From: Lepus europaeus
Lineage: Eukaryota > Chordata > Mammalia > Lagomorpha > Leporidae
Assembly (NCBI RefSeq): GCF_033115175.1
Contig: NC_084827.1
Coordinates: 19,896,001-19,960,000, forward strand
Direction of reading: 5' to 3'
DNA: 64,000 bases
Position numbers and translations under genes: made by a program
The notes under the pieces: generated by a model
Databases searched by the model: none
The model's input: the letters and a program-made list of their open reading frames with translations, nothing else
Told to the model about the DNA's origin: nothing
Part shown: in pieces, positions 10,314 to 22,329 of the stretch
How the letters are laid out: each line of letters starts with the position of its first letter
Numbering within the stretch: position 1 is the stretch's first letter

Positions 10314-10585
10314 AAAGAGTCACATGTAACATGAAAACCAAACACACATCTTGCCCTAATCTGCATATTAAACCACCATAGACTTCACCTTCCCCAAGAG
10401 GTCTATAGTAGAACTAGTTAGTCTAAATCATTACATTTTATATGTAAATAATGGCAAAAATAGGAAAATTCTTTCAGTATTGCTTCCACTTCAGAGGATC
10501 TCTATCCAGACTGCACCCTAGAATCACCCTGGGATGTCTAGACAATCAGACTCCTGAATCCTTCCTCTTATCAATAAGCACATCT

Positions 10586-10912
10586 GGGGACGGGGCCTGC
10601 GTTAGGCCACTGCTTGCAGTGGCAGCATCCTAGGTCAGGAGGCCTGCTTAACTTCCGGCTGCGCTGCTTCTCATCCAGCTCTCTGCTAATGCGCCTGAGA
10701 CAGCAGCGGAAGATGGCCCAGGTGCTTCTGGGGTCTTGCTACTCACATGTGAGCTCAGATGGCGTTCCAGGCTCCTGGCTTTAACCTGGCTCAGCTCTAG
10801 CTGTTGCAGGCATTTGGAGAGTTAACTAGAGTATGAAGGTATCTGATTCTCTCTTGCTCCCTCTTTCAAAAAGAAAAAGAAAGAAAAGAAAGGAAAAGAA
10901 AAAAAAAATGAT
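10586..10912 (+). mobile_element. CSINE inside an older repeat
   Basis: A diverged forward copy ending in an A/G-rich tail. The flanks (around 10480-10560 and 10920-10990) together resemble a MER-type DNA transposon with 'gaatcaccctggga' and 'ttgagaagcacta', so the SINE seems to interrupt it. Confidence 0.8.
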
Positions 10913-12136
10913 TACAGTGTGGGGTGAGGCCTGGCCATTAATATTTTTAAAAGGCTGCCTCAGTGCAGCCAGGTTGAGAAGCACTATCCTAACAAACTTT
11001 CAAACCGCCATTGTAACATGTAAGAAATCTGACCTGAAAGTATACTTAAAATGAAGAAAATGCATATACTGGATCCTGTCTGAAAGATTTGGGAACTAAA
11101 ATAAAGGGAGTGAATTGTACTGGGGGTAAGGAAGTTAAATATGCCAGATACACTGGATATCTTTCAATCTATCATTTTTTCTTACCCCAAGATAGTACCT
11201 AAGTGAAGTTACATGGTTTTAGCTTGGATTTGTAAAGCCCTTTGGATTCAATAAACTAAAAGACGCTTAGCATGTTAATGGTGGGAATGTTATACAAAAA
11301 TTTCTTAAAAGTAAAGGAAGGCAAGCAGAGAAATATTTGTATATTTAATCCCAACACAACCTAGAGCGCTCATTATACAAGGGCTCAACATGAGCCCACC
11401 ATGAACAACGTTTAGGTCTAAAAGCACCCAGGAATATTGGATGCAATCACAGGGGAAACAGCTCAGTGCGGGAGGGTGGGAGGTCTCGAAATGGCAAAGG
11501 AATATACAGCAGAGAGCATCAGGTGTTCTAAATAAGTAGGGCAGCCAATAAGACAAACAGAAATGCAGATAAAGAGATAATGGGGGAGGGGATGGTAGTT
11601 CCACGCCCATTCATAAAAAAGGCACCTTAACCAACCAGGGGACAGTTGGCAGGCCTGATGAAACCCATCAGAGAAAGCAATGTGAAAGCCAGAAATAAGA
11701 CCCATGGATAAAGGGGTAGCAGGTGGTACTTTTCTTAAGCTGTTCCCACCAATGTTCCAACTTGGCTTTGTTTCAAAAAAGCTCTTCAACATTGTTTCTC
11801 TTGATTCCATCAAAATGTTCAAATGTACACAAAAGTACTTGTAGAAGGATACTCAATGTTGGCAATTTATAATGATAAAAAAACCTGGAAAACCAGAGAA
11901 CTGGTAACATATATTAAACCTGTATTATGGAAAAGCACACAGAGGTTACAAAGACATGCTGGATCCATGTGCAGTGAAAGGGAGAACTCACAAAGTTTTG
12001 TGAATTTTAAAAAAGTAAACTGCAAAAACAATGTCAAGATTTCGTTTATATAAAAAAGAGAGCAAAACTAAACAATCTCCTTAGGTTACTCATGTTTGTA
12101 TAAAATATAACATTCATAAAAATAGTGATGGAAGGG
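10913..12136 (-). other. CALU: CALU intron 1, mostly unassigned
   Basis: The first 80 bp are probably the end of a MER-type repeat. The remainder is AT-rich with no recognisable exon. Parts near 11.8-12.0 kb have an L1 3' flavour but are too diverged to call. Confidence 0.4.
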
Positions 12137-12456
12137 TAAAGGGCTGGTGCTGTGGCGTTAGCGGGTTAAGCCAGCGTCTGCAGCGACATCCCATAGGGGT
12201 GCCAAATCAAGTCCCAGCTCTCCACTTCCGATCTAGCTCCCTGCTAACACGCCTGGAAAAGCAACAGAGGATGGCCCAACTGCTTGCACCCATGTGGGAG
12301 ACTGGGACAAGCTCCCGGCTTTGGCCTGGCCTAGCTCTGGTCATTGTGACCATTTGGGGAGTGAGCAAGTGGATGGAAGACCTCTCTCTTCCCTCTGTCG
12401 TTCCTCTCTTGCTGTAACTCTTTCAAATAAATAAATCTCTAAAAAAAAAAAAAAAG
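12137..12456 (+). mobile_element. CSINE
   Basis: Full-length, with the tail CAAATAAATAAATCTCT and an A-run. The duplicated flank GGAAGGGTAA occurs before the head and after the tail. Confidence 0.94.
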
Positions 12457-12600
12457 GAAGGGTAAGTTGGTGAGGGTGGTATGGAAGTGAGATCTAACAT
12501 GGTACTCTGTTATGCTATCTACTTTCTGCAAATGAACTTGTTCTCATGTGAACTACTTTTCTGTATTATTTTCCAGATTATATATAAATATATATATATT

Positions 12601-12852
12601 AGATTTTTAAAAATTTTTATTTATTTGAAAAACAGTAACAGAGCAAGAGGTCTTCCATCTGCTGGTTCACTCCCCAAATGGCTGCAATGGTCAGAGCTGA
12701 GCCAATCCAAAGTCAGGAACTTCTTCCAAGTCTCCTATGTAGGTGAAGGGGCCCAAGGAGCTGGGCCATCTTCTGCTGCTTTCCCAGTGCACGTAAGCGA
12801 TGCTGGTGCTACAGGCCAGGGCTTTAACTCGCTGTGCCACAGCACCAGTCCC
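12601..12852 (-). mobile_element. CSINE, minus strand, internally deleted
   Basis: The tail and 3' half are normal. The stretch normally between 'tgctgctttcccag' and the B-box is mostly missing. The head GCACCAGTCCC remains. Confidence 0.87.
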
Positions 12853-13030
12853 TCCAAATAATATTTTAAAAACTCATTTCAGTGTTATTCAAGCCATTTC
12901 TCCAGAATGAAAAAGAGGTCTGAAGGAAAAACATCTATTTAGAGTTAAGACACCAAATATTATTCATAAACCAAAATATACTGCTCTATGCAAGTAACAC
13001 TCCAGCTGATCTGTCAATAATTCAAATGGT

Positions 13031-13359
13031 CGGCCGGTGCCTCAGCTCACTAGGCTAATCCTCCACCTGTGGCGGGAGTTCTAATCCCGGTTGGGGTGCC
13101 AGATTCTGTCCCGGTTGCTCCTCTTCCAGGCCAGCTCTCTGCTGTGGCCTGGGAAGGCAGAGGACGATGGCCCAAGTTCTTGGGCCCTGCATCTGCATGG
13201 AAGACCTTCCAGGAAGCACCTGGCTCCTGGCTTCGGATCGGCGCAGCACGCTGGCCGTAGTGGCCATTTGGGTGTGAACCAATGGAAGGAAGACCTTTCT
13301 CTCTGTCTCTCTTTCTCTCACTGTCTAACTCTGCCTGTCAAAAAAATAAAATAAAATAA
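13031..13359 (+). mobile_element. Young-subfamily CSINE
   Basis: The head is GGCCGGTGCCTCAGCTCACT and the 3' end CTGCCTGTCAAAAAAATAAAA. AATTCAAATGG is present at both flanks. Confidence 0.94.
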
Positions 13360-13404
13360 TTCAAATGGTTAGTCAAATCAGTTTAACAGTAAAAGGACTA
13401 TTAG

Positions 13405-13480
13405 ACTGTTGTGGGCATTTGCCAGGTGAACCAGCAGACAGAAGATCTCCCTCTCCATCGGTCTTTTAAATAAGATGAAA
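13405..13480 (+). mobile_element. CSINE 3' fragment
   Basis: Only the final quarter of a C-repeat ('ggcatttgccaggtgaaccagcagac...') is present, without a head. Confidence 0.7.
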
Positions 13481-13506
13481 TAAGAAAAACAAAAATTCCT
13501 ACAATG

Positions 13507-13810
13507 GACTGGCACCATGGCTCACTTGGTTAATGCTCCGCCTGCAGTGCTGGCATCCCATATGGGAGCTGGGTTCTAGTTCCGATTGTTCCTCTTCCAG
13601 TCCAGCTCTCTGCTGTGGCCCAGGGAGGGCAATGGAGGATGGCCCAAGTGCTTGGGTCCCTGCACCCACATGGGAGACCAGGAAGAGGTACCTGGCTCCT
13701 GGCTTCGGATCAGTGCAGCACAGGCTGAGGCGGCCATTTGGGGAGTGAACCAATGAAAGGAAGACCTTTCTCTCTGTCTCTAACTCTACCTGTCAAATAA
13801 AAAAAAAAAT
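13507..13810 (+). mobile_element. CSINE, 'CTCACTTGG' subfamily
   Basis: Full length. ATTCCTACAATG is duplicated at both ends. It ends CTACCTGTCAAATAAAAAA. Confidence 0.94.
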
Positions 13811-14012
13811 TCCTACAATGACCATGTATTCTTAAAAAATTCCTTAAATAAACCTTTAGAAACAAGAAACAGGATTATATGTTGATATTTTCTAACATAT
13901 TCAAATAATATCTGCAATGTTGGAGGGTTACAGAATCAAATAAAATCAAGAGTGAAGTGACAAAGGATTTTCCTTATCACTACTGATAAGGTGATTTCAC
14001 TGTAGGATTTTT

Positions 14013-14286
14013 CTTAAAAAATATTTTTTAAAAAAATTTATTTGTGTATTTGAAAGGTAGAGTTATAGAGAAGCAGAGGCCAAGGCAGGAAGAGAGAGAG
14101 AGATTCCATCTGCTGGTGTCCCACATAGGTGCAGGGACCCAAGGACCTGGGCCATCTTCTACTGCTTTCCCAGGCCATAGCAGAGAGCTGGATCAGAAGT
14201 GGAGCAGCTGGGACTAGAACCGGCACCCATATGGGATGCCAGCACTGTAGGCAGTGACTTTACCCACTACGCCACAGAACCAGCCC
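14013..14286 (-). mobile_element. CSINE, minus strand
   Basis: From an A/T-rich tail to the head ACAGAACCAGCCCC. It is the first of three minus-strand copies in a row. Confidence 0.9.
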
Positions 14287-14287
14287 C

Positions 14288-14600
14288 TAAAAAAGACTTA
14301 TTTATTTGAAAGAGTTATGGGAGGGGGGACGAGGGGGGGGGGGGAAGGATCTTCCATCCACTGGTTCACTCCCCAAATGGCTACAATGGCCAGGGCTGGG
14401 CCAGGCCAAAGCCAGGCACTTCATCTGAGTCTCCCATATGGGGACAGGGGCCCAAACACACCGGCCATCTTCTGTTGCTTTCCTCAGGTCATTAGCAGGA
14501 AGCTGGATGGGAAGTAGGGCAGCCAGGTCATGAACCGGCACCCATATGGGATGTTGGCATCACAGGCAGAGGCTTTATCTGCCACAACTCCAGCTCCTAG
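14288..14600 (-). mobile_element. CSINE, minus strand, with G-run
   Basis: The second tandem copy. The usual GA-rich segment has become a near-pure G tract around 14322-14344. The head is diverged (ACTCCAGCTCC). Confidence 0.86.
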
Positions 14601-14601
14601 G

Positions 14602-14890
14602 ATGATTTCAAAAATTATTTTCACTTTTTTTTTGAAAGGCAGAGAGACAAAGATCAATCTTTCATCTACCAGTGCATGCCCCAGTTGCCCACAACAGCCC
14701 AGAACTCCATCCAGGTCCCCTCTGTGGGTAGCAGGGTCCAAGTATCTGAGCTATCATCTGTGGTCCCCCAGGTGCACATCAGCAGGAAGCTGGCTCAGAA
14801 GTGCAGTATCAGGGACTCAGACTGGTTCTCTGATACAGGATGCAGGCAACTCAGATGGTGCCTTAAACCACCGTGCTGAACTTCTATCCG
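14602..14890 (-). mobile_element. Old CSINE, minus strand
   Basis: The third tandem copy and the most diverged. 'aaggcagagagacaaagat', 'gcaggaagctggctcagaagtg' and 'ccttaaaccaccgtgctg' align with the C-repeat. Confidence 0.75.
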
Positions 14891-15202
14891 CATACTTAGG
14901 GTCACTTTATAAACGATTAGTTACACCTTCAGAACAAAATGCAGCGTAATACCCTAACAACTCTTGCAAACCAATAACACTATCAGGGCCTAGAAAGGAT
15001 AGATATTCTACATACAAAGTTTTAAGATGTGTAGCATATAGAAATGTAATAGACTGATTCACCTTGTGATGTAGAGGAAAAACTAATTTATGTTTGAGGC
15101 TTAATATCTCGATACAAGGACACAAAAAGAATCCCAAAGAAAGTTAAAAGTCAAATGATCTACCTTTATCATGTATTCATTTTTCTTCCTCCTCATCCTC
15201 TT

Positions 15203-15462
15203 TTTTCAAAGATTTATTTATTTATTTGAAAGACATAGTCACACACAGAGAGAAAGAGACACCTTCCATCCTCTGGTTCACCCCCAAATGCCTGCAACAG
15301 ATGGGGCCAGACTGAAGCCAGGAGCTCCATTCAGGAACCCAAGTACCTATGCAAAATCTGCTGCCTCCCAAGTGTATTAGTAGGAAGCTAGACTGGAAGT
15401 AGACGTAGGACTGTAGGTGTCCAAGCAGCAGCTTCATCCAGTGTGCCACAATGACCACTTTT
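15203..15462 (-). mobile_element. CSINE, minus strand, diverged
   Basis: Starts TTTTTTCAAAGATTTATTTA. The head is reduced to CACAATGACCACTT. Confidence 0.85.
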
Positions 15463-15696
15463 ACCTCCCCTGTTAATTAAAACTTCCAATCCCACCCCTC
15501 TATGGGCTCTCCATTCTGTCAACCAATCTTCAGGCCTCCACCAGCCCAATCAGTCTTTTAGACTGTGCTGTTCTTCAAGCTGCTTTTTTCCTTTCTTTAC
15601 CCAAACAGGTGTCTACACTGCTGCCTTTGCTTGCTTACCATCCACTGTCACCCTGAAACCAGGCCTTCTATCTTACCACTGACTGAAAATACCCCA

Positions 15697-15978
15697 TGGG
15701 TGGGGCACTGTGGCACAGTGGTTTGGGCTGCTGCTTATGCCTGCATCCCATACTGGAGTGCCAGTTAGAGTACTGGCTACTCTGCTTCCAATCCAGTTTC
15801 CTGCTGATATGCCTGTGAAGCAGCAATGGCTCACATACCTGAGTCTCAGCTACTCACATGGGAGACTGGACAGAGTTCCTGGCTCCTCAGTCATTTGGCA
15901 AGTAAACCAGTGGATGGAAGACCCCTCCTCCACCTTCTGTCCTGTCACTCTGCCTTTAAAATAAATAAATCTTAAAAT
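15697..15978 (+). mobile_element. CSINE, diverged
   Basis: The head is GGGTGGGGCACTGTGGCAC and the tail TGCCTTTAAAATAAATAAAT. It is immediately followed by a younger copy whose integration used its A-rich tail. Confidence 0.87.
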
Positions 15979-15987
15979 AAAAATGTC

Positions 15988-16341
15988 TGGCCGGCGCCGC
16001 GGCTCACTAGGCTAATCCTCCACCTTGCGGGGCCGGCACACCAGGTTCTAGTCCCGGTCGGGGTGCCAGATTCTGTCCCGGTTGCCCCTCTTCCAGGCCA
16101 GCTCTCTGCTGTGGCCAGGGAGTGCAGTGGAGGATGGCCCAAGTGCTTGGGCCCTGCACCCCATGGGAGACCAGGATAAGTACCTGGCTCCTGCCATCGG
16201 ATTAGCGCGGTGCGCTGGCTGCAGCGCGCCAGCCGCGGCAGCCATTGGAGGGTGAACCAATGGCAAAAGGAAGACCTTTCTCTCTGTCTCTCTCTCACTG
16301 TCCACTCTGCCTGTCAAAAAATTAAAATTAAAAAAAAAAAA
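15988..16341 (+). mobile_element. Young-subfamily CSINE
   Basis: The head GGCCGGCGCCGCGGCTCACT and the CpG-rich 'gcgcggtgcgctggctgcagcg' core are intact. The 3' end is CTGCCTGTCAAAAAATTAAA. It is near full length and little diverged. Confidence 0.95.
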
Positions 16342-16437
16342 ATGCCTGCAAGGGTCAAAGGCCATCTGATGGACAAAACCAATGGTCCCTCTTCCACAGC
16401 GGACAATGAAAAATACGCACTTCAAATTATCTCTACC

Positions 16438-16754
16438 TGGGGCTGATATTGTGGTGTGGTGGGTTAAGCTGCCACCTACAACACTGGTATCCATATGGGC
16501 ACTGGTTCAAGTCCTGGCTGCTCCATTTCTGATCCTGTTCCCAGCTAATGAGACTAGGAAAGCAATGGAAGATGTCTAAATCCTTGGGCCCCTGCACCTA
16601 TGTGGGAGACCTGGATGGAGTTCCTGGCTCCTGGCTATGGCTTGGCCTAGCCTCAGCTGTTGCTGTTACTTTGAGAAGTAAACAAGAGGATGGAGGATCT
16701 CTTTCCCTCTCTCTGTAACTCTGCCTTACAAATAAATAAATAAATATTTTAGAA
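16438..16754 (+). mobile_element. CSINE
   Basis: The head is TGGGGCTGATATTGTGG and the tail TTACAAATAAATAAATAAAT. It lies tail-to-tail with the next element, forming an inverted pair. Confidence 0.9.
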
Positions 16755-17068
16755 ATTTTTTAAAGATTTTTATTTATTTATTTGAAAGGAAGAGTTACAG
16801 AGAGGCAGAGAGAGAGATATCTTCCATCCGTTGGTTCACTCCCCAGATGGCCGCAACAGCCAGAGCTGGGCAAATCCAAATCCAGGAACTTCTTCCAGGT
16901 CTCCCATGTCAGTGCAAGGGCCCAAGCACTTGAGTCATCTTCTACTGCTTTCCTAGGTCACAGCAGAGAGCTGGATCAGAAGTGGAGCAGCCAGCACCAG
17001 AACTGGCATCCATATAGGATGCTTGCGCTGCAGGGAGCAGCTTTACCCAGTATACCACAGTGCCACCA
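16755..17068 (-). mobile_element. CSINE, minus strand
   Basis: Starts AAATTTTTTAAAGATTTTTA and ends at the head ACCACAGTGCCACC. With the preceding copy it makes a roughly 600-bp inverted repeat in CALU intron 1. Confidence 0.9.
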
Positions 17069-17504
17069 TCTCCTTCCCCTTTTTTGGGGGGCGGGTAAGG
17101 GGGGAGAACCTCTTTACTTAAATAAATGTTCTGTGTGCCACATATACCAACTCCTACCTACTACAAACTTTTCTTGGTTTACGGATACAGACACTAAAAC
17201 AAAGCAGACTCCAAAAACCAACTGTATTAGACTTACCTAAATCCATACACATAACAATGCTAAAGTAGAAACAGGATAGCCCCATAAGACAAACGATGTT
17301 TTACATGGGAAAATGTGAAAAGAAACAGTACAATGTAACTTTTTATATAAGACATTTGAAGAACATTAGTGTAGTTCATTTCTGAAGCATCTTTTTCTTT
17401 TTAACCAAACTGAACCCAAATGATAGAAGACTAAATGTCTCTCTTCATTTTCCTCACTATCTTCAACACAGCTACACATCAAGGGCTAACAAACATATTA
17501 GCAA
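17069..17504 (-). other. CALU: CALU intron 1, unassigned
   Basis: It opens with a T-run and G-run (17078-17105). The rest is AT-rich with nothing recognised. Confidence 0.4.
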
Positions 17505-17800
17505 AAAATACAGGAGAGGCAGGTATTTGGCCTAGCAGTTATGAAGCCAGTAGGAAACCCAAGTCCCATTATCAGAGCATCTGGCTTCAATCTGGGCTCC
17601 AACTCCTGACTCCTGCTGACTGCTACTGTAGACCCAGGGAGGCAGTAGTGATGGCTCAAGTAGTTGGGTTCCTGCCACACATACAAAGACTTGGATTGAG
17701 TTCCCAGGCCCCAGCTTTGTGGGCCCCTTCCTCATCACTGCAGGAATTTAGAGTTCGCCAGAGGATTAGAGTGCTCTCTAATAAAAAATTTCAAAAATAT
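17505..17800 (+). mobile_element. Very diverged CSINE-like copy
   Basis: 'cagggaggcagtagtgatggctcaagtagttgggttcctgcc' aligns with the middle of the C-repeat. Head and tail are poorly preserved. This is probably the oldest SINE layer in the window. Confidence 0.6.
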
Positions 17801-17964
17801 GATATACATAAATGAAGGACTCAACCGTGTAAATTTTTTACTTTATGATCTAGAAGGTAAAACAATGGTTGTGAAAAATAACATCTCTCACTTCTCGAAT
17901 GATCTATGAGTTTCTCTCTCTAGAATTCTGTCTTCTACCAAAAGTAACATGTAACCCACCCCCA

Positions 17965-18263
17965 TTCCCTCCTTTGAAAGCATTTCGGGGGAGGGGGAGA
18001 GATACACACAGAGAGAGATCACTATCCAAATGGCTGCAACAACCAGTGATGGACCAGGCCGAGGCCGTGAGACAGGATTCACCCAGGTCGCCCACTTGGG
18101 TGGCAGAGGCCCAAACACATGGGCCATTTTCTGTTGCTTTTCCAAGGCCATTGGTAGGGAGTCAGATCAAAAGTGGAGCAGCAGGGACATGAACGGGTGC
18201 CCATATAGGATGCTGGCGCTGTGGGTGGTAGCAGCTTTACCCATTGCACCACAAGGCAGGGCC
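17965..18263 (-). mobile_element. CSINE, minus strand, diverged
   Basis: The segments 'gggccattttctgttgcttttcc' and 'caaaagtggagcagcaggg' are clear. The tail is shortened and the head is CACAAGGCAGGGCC. Confidence 0.82.
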
Positions 18264-18278
18264 TTCCTTTACTTTATA

Positions 18279-18909
18279 AAAAAGATTTATTTGATGGCTG
18301 GCGCTGCGGCTCAATAGGCTAATCCTCCACCTTGCAGAGCGGGCACACTGGGTTCTAGTTCCAGTTGGGGCGCCGGATTCTGTCCCGGTTGCCCCTCTTC
18401 CAGGCCAGCTCTCTGCTGTGGCCCGGAAGTGCAGTGGAGGATGGCCCAAGTGCTTGGGCCCTGCACCCCATGGGAGACCAGGATAAGTACCTGGCTCCTG
18501 CTCAGTGTGGTGCGCCGGCCAGCCGCAGCGGCCAATGGAGGGTGAACCAACGGCAAAGCAAGACCTTTGTCTCTCTCTCTCTCTCACTGTCCACTCTGCC
18601 TGTCAAAAAAAAAAAAAAAAAAAAAAAAAAGATTTATTTGAAAGGCAGACTGAGAGACAAATCTTCCATTCATTGGTTCATTCCCCCAAATGCCTGCAAA
18701 AGCCACAGCTGGGCCAGGACAAAGCAAGGAGCCAAGAACTGCATCAGAATCTCCCGTGTAGGCAGCAGGAACCAAAGCACTTAGTCCATCTTCCACACCT
18801 TTCCCAGGCCATTAGCAGGGAGCTAGATCAGAGGCAGAGTAGCCAGGACTCAAACTGGCTGATGTTACAAACAATGGCTTAACCTGCTGCACTACAAGAT
18901 CAGTCCCTC
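18279..18909 (-). mobile_element. CSINE, minus strand, split by a young CSINE
   Basis: The outermost tail (AAAAGATTTATTTGA) is at 18279-18294. The body resumes after the inserted element at about 18629 and ends at the head AAGATCAGTCCC. Confidence 0.85.
18295..18630 (+). mobile_element. Young CSINE inserted in another CSINE
   Basis: The head is GGCTGGCGCTGCGGCTCA and the tail CTGCCTGTC followed by about 28 A. The motif AAAAGATTTATTTGA of the host SINE is duplicated at both junctions. Confidence 0.92.
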
Positions 18910-18954
18910 TAATAGTTTTTTTCCTTTAAAAAAAAAAAAAAAAAAAAAAAAAGT

Positions 18955-19140
18955 CTAGACCCACACTGCCTGGTACAGTAGCCATTAGCCACATGTGACT
19001 ACTAAGCACTTGAAATGTGGCTAGTTTCAGGTGTGGCATATGTGTTAGATTTTATACAGAAAGAATGACATTTTGTAACGTACTGCAGTAAATAACATAC
19101 ATGTTACTAAAATTAACTTGTTTTAAATTTTCACCTTGTA
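18955..19140 (+). mobile_element. Ancient DNA-transposon-like repeat
   Basis: It contains ATTAGCCACATGTGACTA and GCACTTGAAATGTGGCTAGT, the hallmark phrases of a common mammalian MER-type repeat. I do not assign the subfamily. Confidence 0.55.
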
Positions 19141-19448
19141 TTATACATGGTTGTACCAGGACAGCACCACATTAGAGAAACAAATTAAAGTTCTGGAACA
19201 GAAAAGTTATCAAGTAGTTATCCTCCTTCTGCAGTATGTCACCAACAATGCCCTTTTGCAAAGTTATTTTCATGAGCTGTTCCAGTAATTTTTAAGGAGG
19301 AAAGACTAATGTGTCTGCTTGATTTTAATCACAATGCGTCTTAACACTCAATTTGTTTTATCCATTCAGAAATTTCCTTAAAAGCTTGTAAATTATCATC
19401 CATCCCTGGCCTTGCTTCCCAATAACTTCTGTTAAAAATCCATTGATT

Positions 19449-19716
19449 GGGACTGGCTCTGTGGTGCTGGTTCTAGTCCTGGTTGCTTCACTTCCAGACC
19501 AGCTCCCTGCTAATAGACTGGGAAAGCAATGGAAGATGGCCCAAATGTGTGGGCCCCTGCACCCATGCGGGAGACCCAAAGAAGCTCCTGGCTTCAGATC
19601 AGCCCAGCTCCAGCCATTGCAGCCATTTGGGGAGTGAACCAGCGGATGGAGGATCCCTCTCTCTTTCTGTTAACTCTGCCTCTCAAATAAATAAATAAAA
19701 CTTTAAAAAAAATTCA
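19449..19716 (+). mobile_element. CSINE, short form
   Basis: The first part between head and B-box is deleted ('ctggctctgtggtgctggttctagtcc'). The tail is CTCAAATAAATAAATAAAAC. The flanks AATCCATTGATT and AATTCATTGATC look like a slightly diverged target-site duplication. Confidence 0.9.
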
Positions 19717-20716
19717 TTGATCACAGAAATAGTTTCAGAGAAATTTAGATGTCTGGTTAAACCCAGCTTCTCAAGCATATCAATATTCAGTGGTCCTACA
19801 ATTATTCTGGTTGACCAGACACATTGCTCAACACTAACAAAGGAGAGAAAAGGGTGTGGTGGTAACATTCCAGTTCTCTGAGCTGGACACTCAGCAGAAA
19901 AGGCATTCCTCCACAATGTCGCAAAAACAGCATTTCACTGCTTAAGTGTGTACTTCAGCTGGGGACTAGGGGTGCAGCCTGACAGCAATCTGCCTTTAAG
20001 GCCCAGGTTATGAAATATAGAAATTAAATTTATCTTATCTACTTGACAATTTTCACGTAGAAACTTTAGTTCAAGTACCACCAATGGACTACCACATGAA
20101 AGTAATAATGTTATCCTTAATGATGTGATAAAAGCTATTTATCATTTACTAGTGCTTCTCTAGTCATGGAATGGATTCACATCAGGTCATTAGTACATTT
20201 TAGTTATTTGTGTGACAGACGGAGTACATTGGCAAGACAGCTGAGTATATAATAGTGCAAAATTTGGCTATAGACAAAAAACTCAGATAATGAAACTATT
20301 ACTCAGGCTTCATTAGTTCTACAATCAAAGCAATCCCAAACAACCATTAATTTTTTTTCTGGCTACAGAATAAAAAACTATTGTTGGAAAAAAAAAACTT
20401 CTAGAAATCTGGGTGAAAAAATTCCTTTTGGCTGATGAAATATTAATATGTAATTAATTGTCATGGCAATGGTACGCTAAATGTAGGGACAAGAGCTTTG
20501 GTTTCCAGTCGTAATTTTGCTCTGCATGTATAATATACATGAAGTCCTTGAGAATTTGGTAGTTAATTTAGTACAGTGCCAAAGATTCTAGATCCAAGGA
20601 TACAGTTACTATGATCGCCTCGGTGGGAAGTGATCTGTACCTGTTTCTTTAAACTTTTATAAACTTGTTTGTGCTGTCCCATATAATAATTACGAGCTAT
20701 CTTCTGTTTTTTTAAA
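19717..20716 (-). other. CALU: CALU intron 1, unassigned
   Basis: About 1 kb of AT-rich sequence without a recognisable exon or repeat. Confidence 0.4.
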
Positions 20717-20943
20717 GAGGCAAAGAATGAGAGAGAGATCTCTTACCCACGGATTCACTTCCCAAATGCCTGCAACCTAGCGGAAGCCAGGAATTCAATC
20801 CAAACTCCTGCAGGGGTGGCAGGAACCCAAGCACAGCAGCCACTGCCACTGCCTCTCAGGGTCCTCCTTAGCAGGAGGCCAGAGCCAGGAATCAAACCCA
20901 GGCACCAGAAGTGGGACCCCAGTGTTCTACAGCTCACCCCTAC
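20717..20943 (-). mobile_element. Diverged CSINE, minus strand
   Basis: 'aaagaggcaaagaatgagagagag', 'cccaaatgcctgcaac' and 'aggaatcaaacccaggca' align with the C-repeat. The head is degraded. Confidence 0.7.
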
Positions 20944-22270
20944 AGGATACTGTTAGCCATCTCGTCAGCTTCTCTATGCATTTCTGGAAGAACTGCTACA
21001 CGTCATCTAAATTATTAGCCCTCGATAGCCCCTCATACACTGGCTTGCACTTTAAGACACCAAGCAATTTTACTGAATTGGGTGGTACGTGGCATAATAT
21101 GGTGGTTGCCTGTGCTCTCCAATCCCCATTTCCTGTGTACCAGACCTGGCTATTAGCCAGCAACAGGAATGTTATTCTGCTGTCTTAACTCTACTACATA
21201 AATTACAGCATCAGCAAAACCCACACTGAAGACTTCATAGAGATCTAGAGCCTTAGGGTCTAGCAAGCATTTCTAGGGCTACCCCTGGCAGGTCCTAGTC
21301 CTTCCGACATCCCTGGCCCACCCAGGTTACAGAAAATCTGTTAAGACCACTGTACCGATCTCTACTGCTGCAATGTGTACACAGTGCTTATTTCTGGACA
21401 CATCCCTGGATAAATGGAAGCAAACAAGCATTATACAGAGTGAGGATGAGGAGCTGGCTTCAAAGCTGTGCTGACTCCCATCCACTCAGGTTTACTTAAT
21501 ACACTTTTGTGAACTCAAAGTTCTGGTTGTGATTGTCCAAAGTATCCCATGAGAGATTCCTGAATCACTGAAGCTTTGGCTGCAGCCTAGGCACGCTCTC
21601 CTCTACCCAGACCACGCTCTCCTCTACCCAGACGCAAGCTACAGTTCACCCCTGGCACCCCCTTGGGGCTGAACCACAGGTCCTCAGCGAAGCCTACTCA
21701 TTGGTACTTGGTTAACTAAACCTACTGAACAGAGTCGCACTCGCACTTGTCCTGGGTCGGGTTCCATTCTACGCCTGAGATGAATTTATCAGAGACTCCA
21801 AGGTTCTCTACCTCCAAGCTGAGTAAGCCATTAGAACAAAACCAAACCAGAAGCAACCTTAGCCCCAATTCGTTAACAGCCACTTTATGGTCCATGACCG
21901 GAAGTGAATGCAATTAAATTCCCAAAGACTATTCTGGGACTTTACACACTTAGGAGTTCAGATCCAAGGCCCAAAAGTTTAAACAGAAGGCCCCGGGGAG
22001 TTTTGCCTTGATGCACAAGCAGCCTCCGAATCTGCAGACCACTCAACTCTAAATGGCAGCAGTAGGCAATGCAATTTACATCCGAACACAGCACGCAAAA
22101 AAATAAATAAATAAAAATAAATCAGAATTAGGATCTGGGGCTAAGCAGCAACAAGACAAAATTTTTTTAAAAAATCAATGAATTTCCCTAATAAAGCTTT
22201 TTAAACTGCTTGTCGTCGCGGACTGAGGTAGGCCAACATAGACACCCGAAACATTCGGTTTTTCTCTAAA
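20944..22270 (-). other. CALU: CALU intron 1 next to the CpG island
   Basis: Unassigned, becoming more GC-rich towards the promoter. A perfect 21-bp tandem duplication (unit starting CACGCTCTCC) occupies 21592-21633. Confidence 0.45.
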
Positions 22271-22329
22271 ATCACAGGTGCTTCTGCACGATCACACGGC
22301 ACCCCCGCTCGTTCTCTCCTCCCCTGTTC

